From Mucilaginibacter sp. (GTDB taxonomy: Bacteria; Bacteroidota; Bacteroidia; Sphingobacteriales; Sphingobacteriaceae), in contig NZ_JAQBOF010000037.1 in NCBI RefSeq assembly GCF_028288185.1, positions 62,001-126,000 of the forward strand: a stretch of 64,000 nucleotides of DNA, written 5' to 3'. Made by a program: the position numbers and the translations under genes. The notes beneath the pieces were generated by a model, which saw nothing but the letters and a program-made list of their open reading frames with translations, searched no databases and was not told the DNA's origin. Position 1 is the first letter of the stretch, and each line of letters starts with the position of its first letter. Positions 42,299 through 51,845 of this stretch are shown in pieces.

Positions 42299-42883
42299 AT
42301 GAGCGAAAGTACAGAAACTATAAACGAACTATTGCAAAGCATTGGCGTAGACACAGCTTATCGTACAGCCAGCCTATCTTTGCTTGAACAAGGCGAGTCG
42401 CGCTATTTACGCGATTTGAAGTTGAATTTCACCAGCACGTTAACCTCTGAACATTTAAGCACTAAAGAGTGCGCTTTGCTTGGATTAAGCGTTGCTGTTA
42501 ATAACAACAACCTGCCGCTTACTAATTTTTACACCAAATATGCTACAGAGCAAGGCGCAACCGATGAAGATATAGCCGAGGCGACTGCTTGCGCATCATT
42601 ACTGGCATCAAACAATATATTTTACCGTTTCAGGCATTTTACCCAGAAAGAAAAATACAGCCAGATACCTGCCCGCATACGTATGCAGATTATGATGAAA
42701 CCTATAACCGGCAAAGAGTTTTTTGAATTAATGAGCTTAACCATATCTGCGGTAAACGGCTGCGAAATGTGTGTTAATGCCCATGAAGATTCCCTAATAA
42801 AATTAGGCACAACCGAAGAGCGGATATTTGATGCCGTACGTATTGCATCATTAGTTACCGCGGCGGGTAAAATAATATTCTGA
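42299..42883 (+). CDS. ahpD: AhpD-type alkylhydroperoxidase (carboxymuconolactone decarboxylase fold)
   Basis: 194 residues. The catalytic CxxC with following His is seen in NGCEMCVNAHEDSL (Cys155, Cys158, His162), with helical sequence on either side (YLRDLKLNFTSTLTSEHLSTKECALLGLSVAV). AhpD transfers reducing equivalents to AhpC in the absence of AhpF; here it follows an AhpC of matching type. Length is a little over the mycobacterial protein. Confidence 0.92.
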   Translation: MSESTETINELLQSIGVDTAYRTASLSLLEQGESRYLRDLKLNFTSTLTSEHLSTKECALLGLSVAVNNNNLPLTNFYTKYATEQGATDEDIAEATACASLLASNNIFYRFRHFTQKEKYSQIPARIRMQIMMKPITGKEFFELMSLTISAVNGCEMCVNAHEDSLIKLGTTEERIFDAVRIASLVTAAGKIIF

Positions 42884-42928
42884 TTGATCGATTTTTTTTA
42901 GATATTTATACTTAAATTGTAACAACAG

Positions 42929-42966
42929 GATCGTTTCTTGTCTAAACAAGTAAGAAACGATCTTAT
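42929..42966 (+). terminator. Hairpin after ahpD
   Basis: GATCGTTTCTT / AAGAAACGATC, 11-bp stem with a 12-base loop, followed by TTATT. It ends the ahpCD region; the T-run is weak so it might be a protein site instead. Confidence 0.6.
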
Positions 42967-43008
42967 TATACGTTTAACAGTTATCATTTATTTAAAAGTC
43001 AATCCCTA

Positions 43009-43473
43009 ATGGCCGATAAAAAAATAACAATCCTTTATGTTGATGATGAAGAAAACAACCTGTTTTCTTTTAAAGCAGCTTTCCGCATAAAATACCAGGT
43101 ATTTACTGCAATTAGCGGCAACGAAGCCTTAAAGTTTCTGGAAGAAAAACCCGTACACCTAATTATTACAGACCAGCGCATGCCTAATATGACAGGGGTT
43201 GAGTTTTTAGAGAAGGTTATTGAAAAGTTTCCGGATCCAATGCGTATTTTATTAACCGGTTATGCTGACATGGGGGCGGTTGTTGACGCGGTTAATAAAG
43301 GCAAAATATTTCATTACCTTACCAAACCATGGAACGAGGAAGAGCTTGACATGACCATTACCCGGGCGTATGATGCTTACCTGCAAAAGTTGAAATTGAA
43401 AGAAGAGAATGAAAAACTGGGTACGTCCAATGATCAGTTGGAGTTTCTGTTAAGGCAAAAATTGCTGTCGTAA
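43009..43473 (+). CDS. Receiver-domain response regulator (RpfG-like REC, no output domain)
   Basis: 154 residues: REC domain with DDEEN acidic pocket (12-16), phospho-acceptor Asp55 in ITDQRMPNMTG, Thr in LLTGYAD, and conserved Lys in YLTKPWNEEEL. This sequence type is that of the N-terminal REC in two-component hybrid proteins; the C-terminal part (QKLKLKEENEKLG) looks like a coiled coil. It is convergent with the five-gene signalling cluster at 43478-50350, only 4 bases from its end, and could belong to the same circuit. Confidence 0.9.
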   Translation: MADKKITILYVDDEENNLFSFKAAFRIKYQVFTAISGNEALKFLEEKPVHLIITDQRMPNMTGVEFLEKVIEKFPDPMRILLTGYADMGAVVDAVNKGKIFHYLTKPWNEEELDMTITRAYDAYLQKLKLKEENEKLGTSNDQLEFLLRQKLLS

Positions 43474-43477
43474 ACCT

Positions 43478-43897
43478 TTAATCCAATTCTATTCCAAATT
43501 CTGTAGCTATTTTATTTAACAGTTGGGTTATACCATTGGCTGTTATGGGCTTAGTTATCCGTGTTCTGAATGATCGGTAAGAGTTGATCTTGTTTATGTC
43601 GGATATCTCTATCGATGAGGTGAGTGCTGCTATATAGTATTTATCCTGTATGGCTTGATCTAATTTTTCAAATTCTTCTACAAACTGGAAACCGTTCATC
43701 AACGGCATATAAATATCCAGGAAAACCAGTATGATCTTTGCATCTTCATCATGGTTATCCTCCTGGATATAGGCCAGCGCTTGCGGGGCATCTAAAAAAC
43801 TTTTAATACTATAGTTTTTGTTTGCATTCGCAATCACCTTTCGGGCAATAAAATGATCCAGTTCGGTATCATCAATAATAATAAATGACAATTCCAT
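43478..43897 (-). CDS. Response regulator, stand-alone receiver
   Basis: 139 residues: acidic pocket DDTE (9-12), phospho-acceptor Asp61 in VFLDIYMPLMNG, Ser/Thr in AALTSS, and Lys in ITKPITANG. No output domain. It is the last gene of the five-gene cluster (50350 to 43478) and follows the receiver-kinase gene by 8 bases, so it likely is its target or feedback element. Confidence 0.9.
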   Translation of the reverse strand: MELSFIIIDDTELDHFIARKVIANANKNYSIKSFLDAPQALAYIQEDNHDEDAKIILVFLDIYMPLMNGFQFVEEFEKLDQAIQDKYYIAALTSSIEISDINKINSYRSFRTRITKPITANGITQLLNKIATEFGIELD

Positions 43898-43905
43898 GCG
43901 ACACT

Positions 43906-44991
43906 TTATTTAGTAGGAATAGTTACTTTAAAAGTAGTTCCTTTATTTAAAACAGAGTTAACCTCTATTTGGCCATTTAGTTTTAACAGCGCACTTTTAA
44001 CATTATATAAACCAAAGCCAGATCCTGCTTCTTGCGAACTGGCTCTGTAAAACAGGTTAAATATCTCGCCTAAATGATTGCCTAAAATACCAATACCGGT
44101 ATCGCTTACCTGTATTGTGGCTACGCCTCTATGTACCTCGATATTTAACTCTACCATTTTGGCATCGTTATTTTTATTTTGGTATTTAAACGCGTTTGAT
44201 AATAGGTTATTCAAAATAAGCTTTAGCGGTACAGTATCACTTCTAAAAGGCTCGCGCTGGTTTATATTTATTTTAAAATTTATACTGGCCGTATTAGAAA
44301 AAGCTTTATAAATGTCTTTAAATTCATCTATCAACTTTTTAAAGTCAATGTCGCCTATATGCAATTCGCCGCGTTGCAAACTGTAATAATCATGCATACT
44401 CAGGATGTAGGTGTCTAACTTTTTCAATGATTTCTCCATTAAAAAAAGCATTTCCTTCATTTCTGTTATATCATGCATATCCCGGGCAACATTTATGGCA
44501 CCCAAAATACCCGATAATGGGCCACGTATATCATGACTTACACTATAAGCAAACTTATCTAACTCATTATAGGCTCTTTGCAGCTCTTCATTTTTTATAG
44601 AGAGCATAGAATTTGCCTGGTAAAACTTGTTTGCTTCCTCAATAGCAGAAACTATTTCGGCCTCGACCCATGGTTTTTTAACAAATCTGAAGATGTTACC
44701 CCTGTTTATAGAATCAATAACCGACTCAATATCAGTATAAGCAGTTATCAATATCCGCATGGGTAGCGGATGGGTAACTCTAATCTCTTCAAAAAACTCA
44801 ACGCCGGTTTTAACGGGCATACGCTGATCACAAAATATAACTCTTATGTCAGGATGTTTTTCCAGGTGCTCTAATGCAACGGGGATGGTTACTGCAGTGA
44901 ATACCTGGTAATCTAGTCTTAAAGTAGCTTTAAAACCTGTAAGATTATCCATCTCATCATCTATATACAGTATTTTAATTTTCTCTGCCAT
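43906..44991 (-). CDS. Hybrid receiver-histidine kinase
   Basis: 361 residues. N-terminal REC (Asp55 in IFCDQRMPVKTG, Lys in VKKPWVEAEI), a coiled-coil linker, HisKA with phospho-acceptor His153 in SVSHDIRGPLSG, then HATPase_c (LILNNLLSNAFKYQNKNN, VSDTGIGILGNHLGEIFN, GFGLYNVKSA). Soluble and without an obvious input other than phosphorylation of its REC, so it may receive signal from the 7TMR-DISM kinase (45061-47199) upstream. The REC resembles that of 43009-43473. Confidence 0.92.
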   Translation of the reverse strand: MAEKIKILYIDDEMDNLTGFKATLRLDYQVFTAVTIPVALEHLEKHPDIRVIFCDQRMPVKTGVEFFEEIRVTHPLPMRILITAYTDIESVIDSINRGNIFRFVKKPWVEAEIVSAIEEANKFYQANSMLSIKNEELQRAYNELDKFAYSVSHDIRGPLSGILGAINVARDMHDITEMKEMLFLMEKSLKKLDTYILSMHDYYSLQRGELHIGDIDFKKLIDEFKDIYKAFSNTASINFKININQREPFRSDTVPLKLILNNLLSNAFKYQNKNNDAKMVELNIEVHRGVATIQVSDTGIGILGNHLGEIFNLFYRASSQEAGSGFGLYNVKSALLKLNGQIEVNSVLNKGTTFKVTIPTK

Positions 44992-45060
44992 TGTGGTGAG
45001 TTTTATGTGCAGTTAGTATTTGGTTCAATCAATTTTAATAGGATTATCTGTTTACGAAAA

Positions 45061-47199
45061 TCAAACAACTTTTGTGTCAAAAATAACCGGGATCTTTATA
45101 ATAAGTGCTGCGCCTTTACCCGGGTCAGAGTTAACTGTAATTTGCCCATTATGCTTTTTAATAGTATTATAGGCTATACTCATCCCTAAACCAGTTCCTT
45201 CGCCAACTTCTTTAGTAGTAAAAAATGGTTCAAACATCTTTTTTAGTGTTTGCTCATTCATACCTATTCCATTGTCGGCTATGGTAATAATTACACTTTC
45301 GTCATCGGCAGTTGTGTTTATTTTTATTTCGCCGCCTGTCTTATCACCAAACTTCCTTTCAACAGCATATATAGCGTTTGATATAATATTTAAAAACACC
45401 TGGTTAAGCTTTCCTGCGTAACACTCTACCAATGGCAGTTCACCAAATTCTGTTATCACTTTTATATTATTGTTTAATAAATTATTGGCAACAACCAGTG
45501 TTGATTCCAATCCTTCATTAAGATTTGTTCTTTTAAGGTCATCCTCATCCAGGCGCGAAAATATTTTAAGTCCCTTAACTATCTCAGCTGTACGCGATGC
45601 CCCTTCGTCTATACCTTTTATTAAATGCCTTATCTCCACCACCAGGTAATCAAAATCTATCTCCTCTTTATATTCTTCTATCTTTTTCTTCTTCTCCTCA
45701 GCCGGCAGGTCAGACTGGCTCACGCTTTCAATAGTTGCCATCACTTCCAGTATCATCTCAACATCGCGTTTAAGCGGATTAATATTTGATGTGACAAAAT
45801 TGATAGGATTATTAATTTCGTGCGCAATACCAGCAGTTAACTGACCGAGTGACGCCATTTTTTCTGACTCGACTAATTGCGACTGTGTCTGTTTCAAATC
45901 TTCTAATGATTCATTTAACTCGTGCGTACGTTCTTCAACTTTTAATTCCAACACTACATTTTGTTCACGTATAATGCGTTCATTTTCTTGCAATACCCGC
46001 ACCGTTTCTTCTTGTGATTTTTCTTTGTCGGCTTTAAAAACATTTATACGGTCTGCAAGAGCTAGCGATAGCAGAGTTACTTCGATAGCTGTGCCCACCT
46101 GCATGGTATTATTGGTGAAGTTATTATAGCTTAATATACCCAGATTACGCAATACAAATAATATCAGGCCCGCTAAAAATATAGTCCATGCCAATGCAAA
46201 AAACTTAGCCGGCCTATAGCCCTTTATAGAAAGCGTAATTACTGCAACATAAATGCTTAGTGATAAACATAAAGCAGAAATATCAATGGCCCGGTAACCA
46301 ATTAACGGATGGCCGGAAAGCCTTATACCTATGGCTATAACATACATTACTATAACCGCTTTAAATATATACCCCATTACAGGCATCCTGTCTTTTATTC
46401 CTAAAAACGAGCGGGAGAAAAGCATGAGCGAAATACCCGCCAATGCAGGGAATATTATTATGCAGTTGTTAAACAATAACGGCGAATTAGGGAAAAGGAA
46501 CCGATAAGTATAGCCTGATAGCGTAGTTTGAGTAAGCCCTATAAACAACGTATACAATACATAATACAGGTAACTGATATCTTTAGTTGAGATGTAAACG
46601 AACAAGTTATAAAGCATCATTACCAGCAATATGCCTACAAGGCAACCCCATAACATATCATTGGTAAGTTTTGATTCGGCTATTTTTTGTGGTGTGCCCA
46701 ATACAATTGGCAGTACCATTTCCTGGCCGCTTTGTACTTTTAAATAATAAGTACCTATACTATCTTTGGATGTGTTTATATCAAATAAAAAATCCTGGTG
46801 CTTATATTTTCTTTTTGCAAAAGGGTCATTATCACTTAATCTTTCCATTTTATATACACCATTAACAGGGTAATAAAACTCGCATACATCCAGTGTAGGA
46901 TACTCCAGATTAAGCAGCATTTGATTGCTTGCGCTTTCATTCTTTATAATAAACCGCAACCAAAAATCAGATTTACTTAACTGCAGATTGGGTACCTGGG
47001 TTTGTGATGGTATAAACTTTGTTGATTTGCGTACTTCGTCAATATCAAGTTTATTGGTAGTGTCCTCCAGTATGGCTACATTTTTACCGATAACTAAATT
47101 CTGGCCTTTAAAAATAATTACCTGCTGCGCATTTACCTTTGTAAAAAAGACAGAAAGAACAGCAAATACAATCAAGTAGAAGTTTTTCATATTAATCAT
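45061..47199 (-). CDS. 7TMR-DISM sensor histidine kinase
   Basis: 712 residues. Signal peptide (about 1-24), a 7TMR-DISM extracellular domain (about 30-170, beta sandwich with LPIVLG), seven transmembrane helices (about 180-385), a coiled-coil region ([25 protein letters not shown]), HisKA with His460 in GIAHEINNP, and HATPase_c ([44 protein letters not shown]). 7TMR-DISM receptors are believed to bind small ligands or carbohydrates outside the cell. The start codon overlaps the stop of the ThiF-nitroreductase gene by TAATG, so both are coupled; this links sensing to that enzyme's product. Confidence 0.93.
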   Translation of the reverse strand: MINMKNFYLIVFAVLSVFFTKVNAQQVIIFKGQNLVIGKNVAILEDTTNKLDIDEVRKSTKFIPSQTQVPNLQLSKSDFWLRFIIKNESASNQMLLNLEYPTLDVCEFYYPVNGVYKMERLSDNDPFAKRKYKHQDFLFDINTSKDSIGTYYLKVQSGQEMVLPIVLGTPQKIAESKLTNDMLWGCLVGILLVMMLYNLFVYISTKDISYLYYVLYTLFIGLTQTTLSGYTYRFLFPNSPLLFNNCIIIFPALAGISLMLFSRSFLGIKDRMPVMGYIFKAVIVMYVIAIGIRLSGHPLIGYRAIDISALCLSLSIYVAVITLSIKGYRPAKFFALAWTIFLAGLILFVLRNLGILSYNNFTNNTMQVGTAIEVTLLSLALADRINVFKADKEKSQEETVRVLQENERIIREQNVVLELKVEERTHELNESLEDLKQTQSQLVESEKMASLGQLTAGIAHEINNPINFVTSNINPLKRDVEMILEVMATIESVSQSDLPAEEKKKKIEEYKEEIDFDYLVVEIRHLIKGIDEGASRTAEIVKGLKIFSRLDEDDLKRTNLNEGLESTLVVANNLLNNNIKVITEFGELPLVECYAGKLNQVFLNIISNAIYAVERKFGDKTGGEIKINTTADDESVIITIADNGIGMNEQTLKKMFEPFFTTKEVGEGTGLGMSIAYNTIKKHNGQITVNSDPGKGAALIIKIPVIFDTKVV

Positions 47200-49505
47200 T
47201 ACTTATTTAATACCAATACCTGCTCTAAAGGTAACCTATGCGATTTTAATACCGGTTCTTCGGCTATAGCTATTTTAGTTAAAAACACCTCGGCCCGGTT
47301 ATTGCCTAAGTTCACTATTTTATCAAATTTTTTCCTTAGTTCTGTAAGTTCTTTAATAGCGCGGGCATCTAATCCTTCGCCATTGCCATGCAATATCCTT
47401 GAGAACAGGTAAAATGGTGAGATAACCGGGTGTACCGCCAAATTAAGATTAGTTGCCTCCAGCCAAAAACGTTCCATGGCGCGGCCGCCTTCAAAAAAGT
47501 TTGCCAGGTTATATTCGGGTAGGGTGATCATGCATATAGCCGATGCTGTTTTAATTATCTTATGCGCCAACCCATCAAAGCCATAGCCGCCCTCCAGTTT
47601 ATTTATGGTGGTAATTACTTTTTCGTTCCGGATGATATTTAGAGCCGCTAATTGCGAATTGGTAAAACCCAGTGTTTTGGTGTCGATGCCGTCTCTTGTA
47701 CGCTCGGCATCTTCTGATGTCCAGCGCATTTCATGATTGATAAAATCATTATGCCCGGCCGGGTTTAAAAGCCGCGCCCTATCGCAGGCACCAATAACCG
47801 TACCTAATTCTTTTAGTGTATCCTCATCAGTAAAAAACTGAAACTTAGCGCCGGGGATAGTTTCGGCAATGCCGCCCAACTGCTCAATGATGCTAACTGG
47901 TATGGCAGTTTTGGGTGCCGGGTTACGGTTGGTATGGCGCTTATAAATAGCCCGATCTAATTTAATCAGTTCGGGTTTTGGGCTTTCTGCTTTTTTGAAG
48001 CGGATAGCGGCTACCAGCCTTTCGTTCTGTTCATTAGGCAGAAACTCATATACAGGTTCCAGGCCTAATGTTAGGGCATGAATATTTAAATTCTCATAAG
48101 CGGCACCAAATGATATGAACGATGCCGTTTTTTGGAAATCACCAAATGAGAAAGAGCGATACTCGTCATGATAAAGGAACAGTGTACCTTTATGATACAA
48201 CCATTTCCACGGCTGGTCATTACCTGTTGAGGGGGCAGCGCAAGCTGCATTAACCAACTCAACGATGATATTATCATCAAGGTCAACGGTATTTAAATTA
48301 TTTTTAGGCTGATATTTTTGTGCGAGTAGACGCATCTCATCAACCGGCATTGGCGAGAATGGATTTTTGGGTACTTGCGTAACAAATGGCTTGGGGTTTC
48401 TATCCCCTACGATTTCGTCCAGATCAACATAATACCTGCCTGAGTCATGAAACTGATCCAGTAAAATACGCCTGCAAACATCGGCACCAACCGCACCGCC
48501 CAACACTACCGAGCTTGCCAATTGCGGCCAGGTATTAATGGTTTGTTCTACCTCTATCATAGATGCCTTAATGCGCAACGACACATTTTCAATACCCAGC
48601 ATTTGTAATATAATGGGTATTTTCTCCTCGTTAGTTAATTCTTTAATTGTTGAAGTATCTACACCTTCAACCGTGCCGTGTAGTATGGGCCTGTCTGGTT
48701 CTAAATCAAAACGTTCCACATCTAACATGCCCCTGTCGCTGGTATCCATTACTACCGGTATCCTAAGCTCGCGGGCTTTAATACGCGAGTTTATTTTTAC
48801 ATCCAACCCATCACACTCATCTACCAAAATATCAAGCTTGCCATTTTGCAAGAAGAAATCGTCCATGTTCTTATCCGTCAAGCCGTCAAAAAAGCAAGTC
48901 ACTTTTAAAAACGGGTCTATTTCGGCAATCTCGCGGGCGGTAACAACCACTTTCGGTAATCCTAAACTATGCACCCCGGCACGTATGCGATTTAAATTAC
49001 TTAGTTCCAATTCGTCAAAATCGGCCAGGCGTAGTTCGCCAAATCCACGCTCCATAGCTAACGTCAACGCTATGGATTGCCCCACCGAAAGGCCAATTAT
49101 ACCGATCTTTTTGGTGCCTAATATATCCCGTTCGGCACGGGTAATTTTATATTGGTTGCGGTTGGTACGTACTTCAATAAACTCATCTTCATCCAAAATA
49201 TGCACCAGGCGTTGGCTCCATGGATAATATACCCATGCACCATATTCATTTATATCTGTCCCGTTTAAAAAATCATTGATACGGTTGGGGTATTCTTCTT
49301 TCGGTATTTTTATGGATGGGTTCCTGCTTTTTATTAGCTCGTATAACTGGCCATACATTTCGTCAGTAACAAATGGTACCTTTTCACCGGCAAGCAGGTC
49401 ATTAAATACTTCTTTATCCACCGCGTTATTAAGCCGTAATATTTGCGGCTGATGTATTTGTTTTAATTGGTTGGTACCGGCAACCAGGCTGGTTAAATTC
49501 TTCAT
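47199..49505 (-). CDS. ThiF-like E1 domain fused to nitroreductase (Rv1355c type)
   Basis: 768 residues. The first ~390 residues hold an E1-like ThiF/MoeB domain: KKIGIIGLSVGQSIALTLAME (ATP-binding GxGxxG variant), LRLADFDELELSNLNR, VDECDGLDVKINSR and VVMDTSDRGM. The second half (about 415-730) is nitroreductase-like: VNAACAAPSTGNDQPWKW, RAIYKRHTNRNP, GRAMERFWLEATNLNLAVHPV. This matches the Rv1355c family, named MoeY in Mycobacterium, of unknown reaction. The E1 domain normally activates a C-terminal carboxylate by adenylation; the nitroreductase would use FMN. It lies between the acyltransferase-like gene and the 7TMR-DISM kinase. Confidence 0.85.
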   Translation of the reverse strand: MKNLTSLVAGTNQLKQIHQPQILRLNNAVDKEVFNDLLAGEKVPFVTDEMYGQLYELIKSRNPSIKIPKEEYPNRINDFLNGTDINEYGAWVYYPWSQRLVHILDEDEFIEVRTNRNQYKITRAERDILGTKKIGIIGLSVGQSIALTLAMERGFGELRLADFDELELSNLNRIRAGVHSLGLPKVVVTAREIAEIDPFLKVTCFFDGLTDKNMDDFFLQNGKLDILVDECDGLDVKINSRIKARELRIPVVMDTSDRGMLDVERFDLEPDRPILHGTVEGVDTSTIKELTNEEKIPIILQMLGIENVSLRIKASMIEVEQTINTWPQLASSVVLGGAVGADVCRRILLDQFHDSGRYYVDLDEIVGDRNPKPFVTQVPKNPFSPMPVDEMRLLAQKYQPKNNLNTVDLDDNIIVELVNAACAAPSTGNDQPWKWLYHKGTLFLYHDEYRSFSFGDFQKTASFISFGAAYENLNIHALTLGLEPVYEFLPNEQNERLVAAIRFKKAESPKPELIKLDRAIYKRHTNRNPAPKTAIPVSIIEQLGGIAETIPGAKFQFFTDEDTLKELGTVIGACDRARLLNPAGHNDFINHEMRWTSEDAERTRDGIDTKTLGFTNSQLAALNIIRNEKVITTINKLEGGYGFDGLAHKIIKTASAICMITLPEYNLANFFEGGRAMERFWLEATNLNLAVHPVISPFYLFSRILHGNGEGLDARAIKELTELRKKFDKIVNLGNNRAEVFLTKIAIAEEPVLKSHRLPLEQVLVLNK

Positions 49506-49540
49506 TAAATTGTTATTCTTTCTTTGTTGCTAAACTTTTT

Positions 49541-50350
49541 TTAAATAAAATCCCACTCTTTTTTGGTCACTTTGGCACTTAACAGGTTCTTTTCGGCATT
49601 GATAATAGTCTGTTTCAGATCCCATTGATCCAGGTTAGGTATTTTAGCTTCATAATGTATAACTATTTTCTTTCCCCTTAATTCTTCGGTGCGTACGGTA
49701 TTTAAGTTCTCTCTTACTTTAATTATAGCTGCCTTTTCTTCGGGATGGGCTTTAGTAAGTTCAGGTACATCTTTCAATAGCATGGCTGTAGCTATCAGGT
49801 CAAGCTTGGGATAATAAAATGTTCCATTGTTGCCAATGCTGTCCTCTAACTCCATACCCACCGTTTGTACCGGCTTTACAGTATAGGGCGCACATAGTGC
49901 AAATAGCGATTGAAGGCCGATCTGGTGCGCAATAACAACCGCCGCGCGTATTAAAAAAATACTACCTACGCCGTACCCGGCAATTTCGCGCGAGTTCCAT
50001 AATCCACAAAGTTCGCCGGTTCCATATTTTGCAAATTTCCAAACCAGGTTATATATTTCGGGGTCAATAGCACCTGTTGCCATCTCAATAGGCAAAAACT
50101 CTGTTCCGCCTGATACATGGACACGTGCACCACCAAAAACCCGCTTCCTGTCTAACGACTCTACGACCATAACAAAAACAGCAGGGTTGTTTACCCATTT
50201 GTTTTTACTGTATGATACCTTGGTTACACCAATGCTGGTTAAAACTTTGGTATGTCCTTCGATAAATAAAGCACAGGTTTCGGGCTCATCAATCGCCCTA
50301 AATGCTCTTAGTCTTACTTCCGGGTTTTCTTTATTTATACCACCATCCAT
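49541..50350 (-). CDS. GNAT-fold acyltransferase / autoinducer-synthase-like protein
   Basis: About 269 residues from the ATG at 50350; a longer frame to 50416 adds a hydrophobic stretch that is probably not translated. The segment VRLRAFRAIDEPETCALFIEGH, FGGARVHVSGG, GTGELCGLWNSREIAGYGVG and AVVIAHQIGLQSLFALCAPYTVKPVQTVGMELED parallel GNAT-type acyl-amino-acid and LuxI-like synthases (ELxxLWxSRxxxxxGVG). I infer a small-molecule acyltransferase; substrates are unknown. It is first in the cluster with the ThiF-nitroreductase fusion (35 bases), the 7TMR-DISM kinase, the hybrid kinase and a receiver. Confidence 0.6.
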   Translation of the reverse strand: MDGGINKENPEVRLRAFRAIDEPETCALFIEGHTKVLTSIGVTKVSYSKNKWVNNPAVFVMVVESLDRKRVFGGARVHVSGGTEFLPIEMATGAIDPEIYNLVWKFAKYGTGELCGLWNSREIAGYGVGSIFLIRAAVVIAHQIGLQSLFALCAPYTVKPVQTVGMELEDSIGNNGTFYYPKLDLIATAMLLKDVPELTKAHPEEKAAIIKVRENLNTVRTEELRGKKIVIHYEAKIPNLDQWDLKQTIINAEKNLLSAKVTKKEWDFI

Positions 50351-50727
50351 TTGTTGTTTATAAAAAAGAATATCAATAGTTATTATTAAAAAGGTAAGCC
50401 TTAAACGACAAAACAATTAGGTATGTTTCACCAAAAAGTTTTATAAAACTAAGCCGATCAGAAGTTAATTATATAGTCTTTTGCTTATAGGTTTAATTCT
50501 GGAAATTAATAAATATTTTTTTAACGTATGGCTCTAAACAGTTTAAACTGCATTTATTTACGCTTAATATTTAATATCTACTAACAGGCTAAATTAAGTA
50601 TTAATTAAATATCGTCTTTATTATTTAGCCCCTATAAATATAATTAAATTTATTTTTAATACGTTGTTATACAGTTAGGTATTAAATTAACGTTATTGCC
50701 TATTATTGTACAACGTAAAATACAAGA
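50351..50727. other. AT-rich divergent intergenic region
   Basis: About 375 bases between the acyltransferase-like gene (minus) and the pepsin-like lipoprotein gene (plus). It contains AGTTTTATAAAACT (a short palindrome near 50437) and a TATTATTG element at 50701-50708, close to the plus-strand start. Otherwise only AT-rich sequence is seen; promoters for both genes must lie here. Confidence 0.5.
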
Positions 50728-51834
50728 ATGAGAAAAAGTTACTTAGGGCATCCACCCACTTTATTGTCCTTACTGTTTTTAATACTATTGGTGGTTTCCT
50801 GTAAAAAAGACCCGCAAGTAACACCCCCCTCTATCGAGCCGGTTAATTTTGCAAAATTGGGTTTGTATGAACAAGCTAGCGGCAACAACAGGCGCATATT
50901 TATGGCTGTTTCAAAACTGGGAGATATAACCACTGTTAACTATGGCTTAGTATTTGATACCGGGTCTACCGGGATGACTATTGATGCTAACGGAATTATA
51001 CCCGCATCTATGATCACTTCAAACGGTTTCCAGATAGTCGGCGACTCAGTAAACGTAAGCGGCATTACTATTACTTCGCAACAGGCTATAATAACCTATG
51101 GTGGTGTTGACGGCTCTATACAAGAGTATGGTAACCTGGCTTATGCAAAAGTAACCATTGGCGATGGTAACGGTAATTTAGTAACCCCACGCATACCTAT
51201 ATTTTTATATTATAAAATTGTTAATCCCACTACTAATCAACAATTGGCGGCACACTCGGCCGATGTTTTTGGCGTCGGCCCTGGAGTTAGCGCCACCAGC
51301 CGCAAAATAGCCAGTCCGTTGAGTTACTTTTCAATGGCCAATAATGTTGCCAGCGGTTTCCGTTTGGCAATGCTTAACTCTGCAAATTTTAGCAGCACTG
51401 CAACTTATACTCCCGGCTTGCTTTATATTGGCTTAACACCTAATGATCTTAATTCATCAGGCTTTATAATGCACCCACTTACTTATAATGCCATAGGCGG
51501 CTACTCGCCCAACATTGCCTCAACCATAACTTATAACGGGCAAAGCATACCGGGTACTATTTTATTTGATACCGGCACACCGGCAACTACTATTATTGAA
51601 AACAATGCGGCTACTACTAATTCGGCAGCTCTACCTGCAAATACAACGGTAGCTATAACAACAGGGCAGGGCTTTAGCTACCAATACACTACCAGCAGTA
51701 ATTATAACTTAACGCAAGTTCAAAATCCGTCTTACTCGCACGATACCCGTACCATTTTCAGTATAGACTTTTTCCTGAGCAATGAATACCTGCTTGATTA
51801 CACTAATCATCGCCTTGGATTAAAAAATAATTAA
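50728..51834 (+). CDS. Pepsin-like aspartic protease lipoprotein
   Basis: 368 residues. Signal with lipobox LVVSC (Cys25). Two aspartate motifs, DTGST (Asp77) and DTGTP (Asp281), are about 200 residues apart, as in two-lobed pepsin-family (A1) enzymes. Each is preceded by hydrophobic residues and followed by hydrophobics. SADVFGVGPG near residue 177 resembles the pepsin FDGILGLG segment, and the C-terminus SIDFFLSNEYLLDYTNHRLGL resembles pepsin's GDxFLRxYYxVFDxxNNxxGxA. Pepsin-type proteases are uncommon in bacteria. Activity is inferred, and a Tyr flap residue is not mapped. A Crp-like gene follows after 11 bases. Confidence 0.75.
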   Translation: MRKSYLGHPPTLLSLLFLILLVVSCKKDPQVTPPSIEPVNFAKLGLYEQASGNNRRIFMAVSKLGDITTVNYGLVFDTGSTGMTIDANGIIPASMITSNGFQIVGDSVNVSGITITSQQAIITYGGVDGSIQEYGNLAYAKVTIGDGNGNLVTPRIPIFLYYKIVNPTTNQQLAAHSADVFGVGPGVSATSRKIASPLSYFSMANNVASGFRLAMLNSANFSSTATYTPGLLYIGLTPNDLNSSGFIMHPLTYNAIGGYSPNIASTITYNGQSIPGTILFDTGTPATTIIENNAATTNSAALPANTTVAITTGQGFSYQYTTSSNYNLTQVQNPSYSHDTRTIFSIDFFLSNEYLLDYTNHRLGLKNN

Positions 51835-51845
51835 AATATTTAGGT

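Noticed and set aside
43009-43473. Merging the plus-strand REC gene with the five-gene minus-strand cluster as one operon
   Set aside because: It is on the opposite strand, convergent with only 4 bases between stops; only a functional link is possible.
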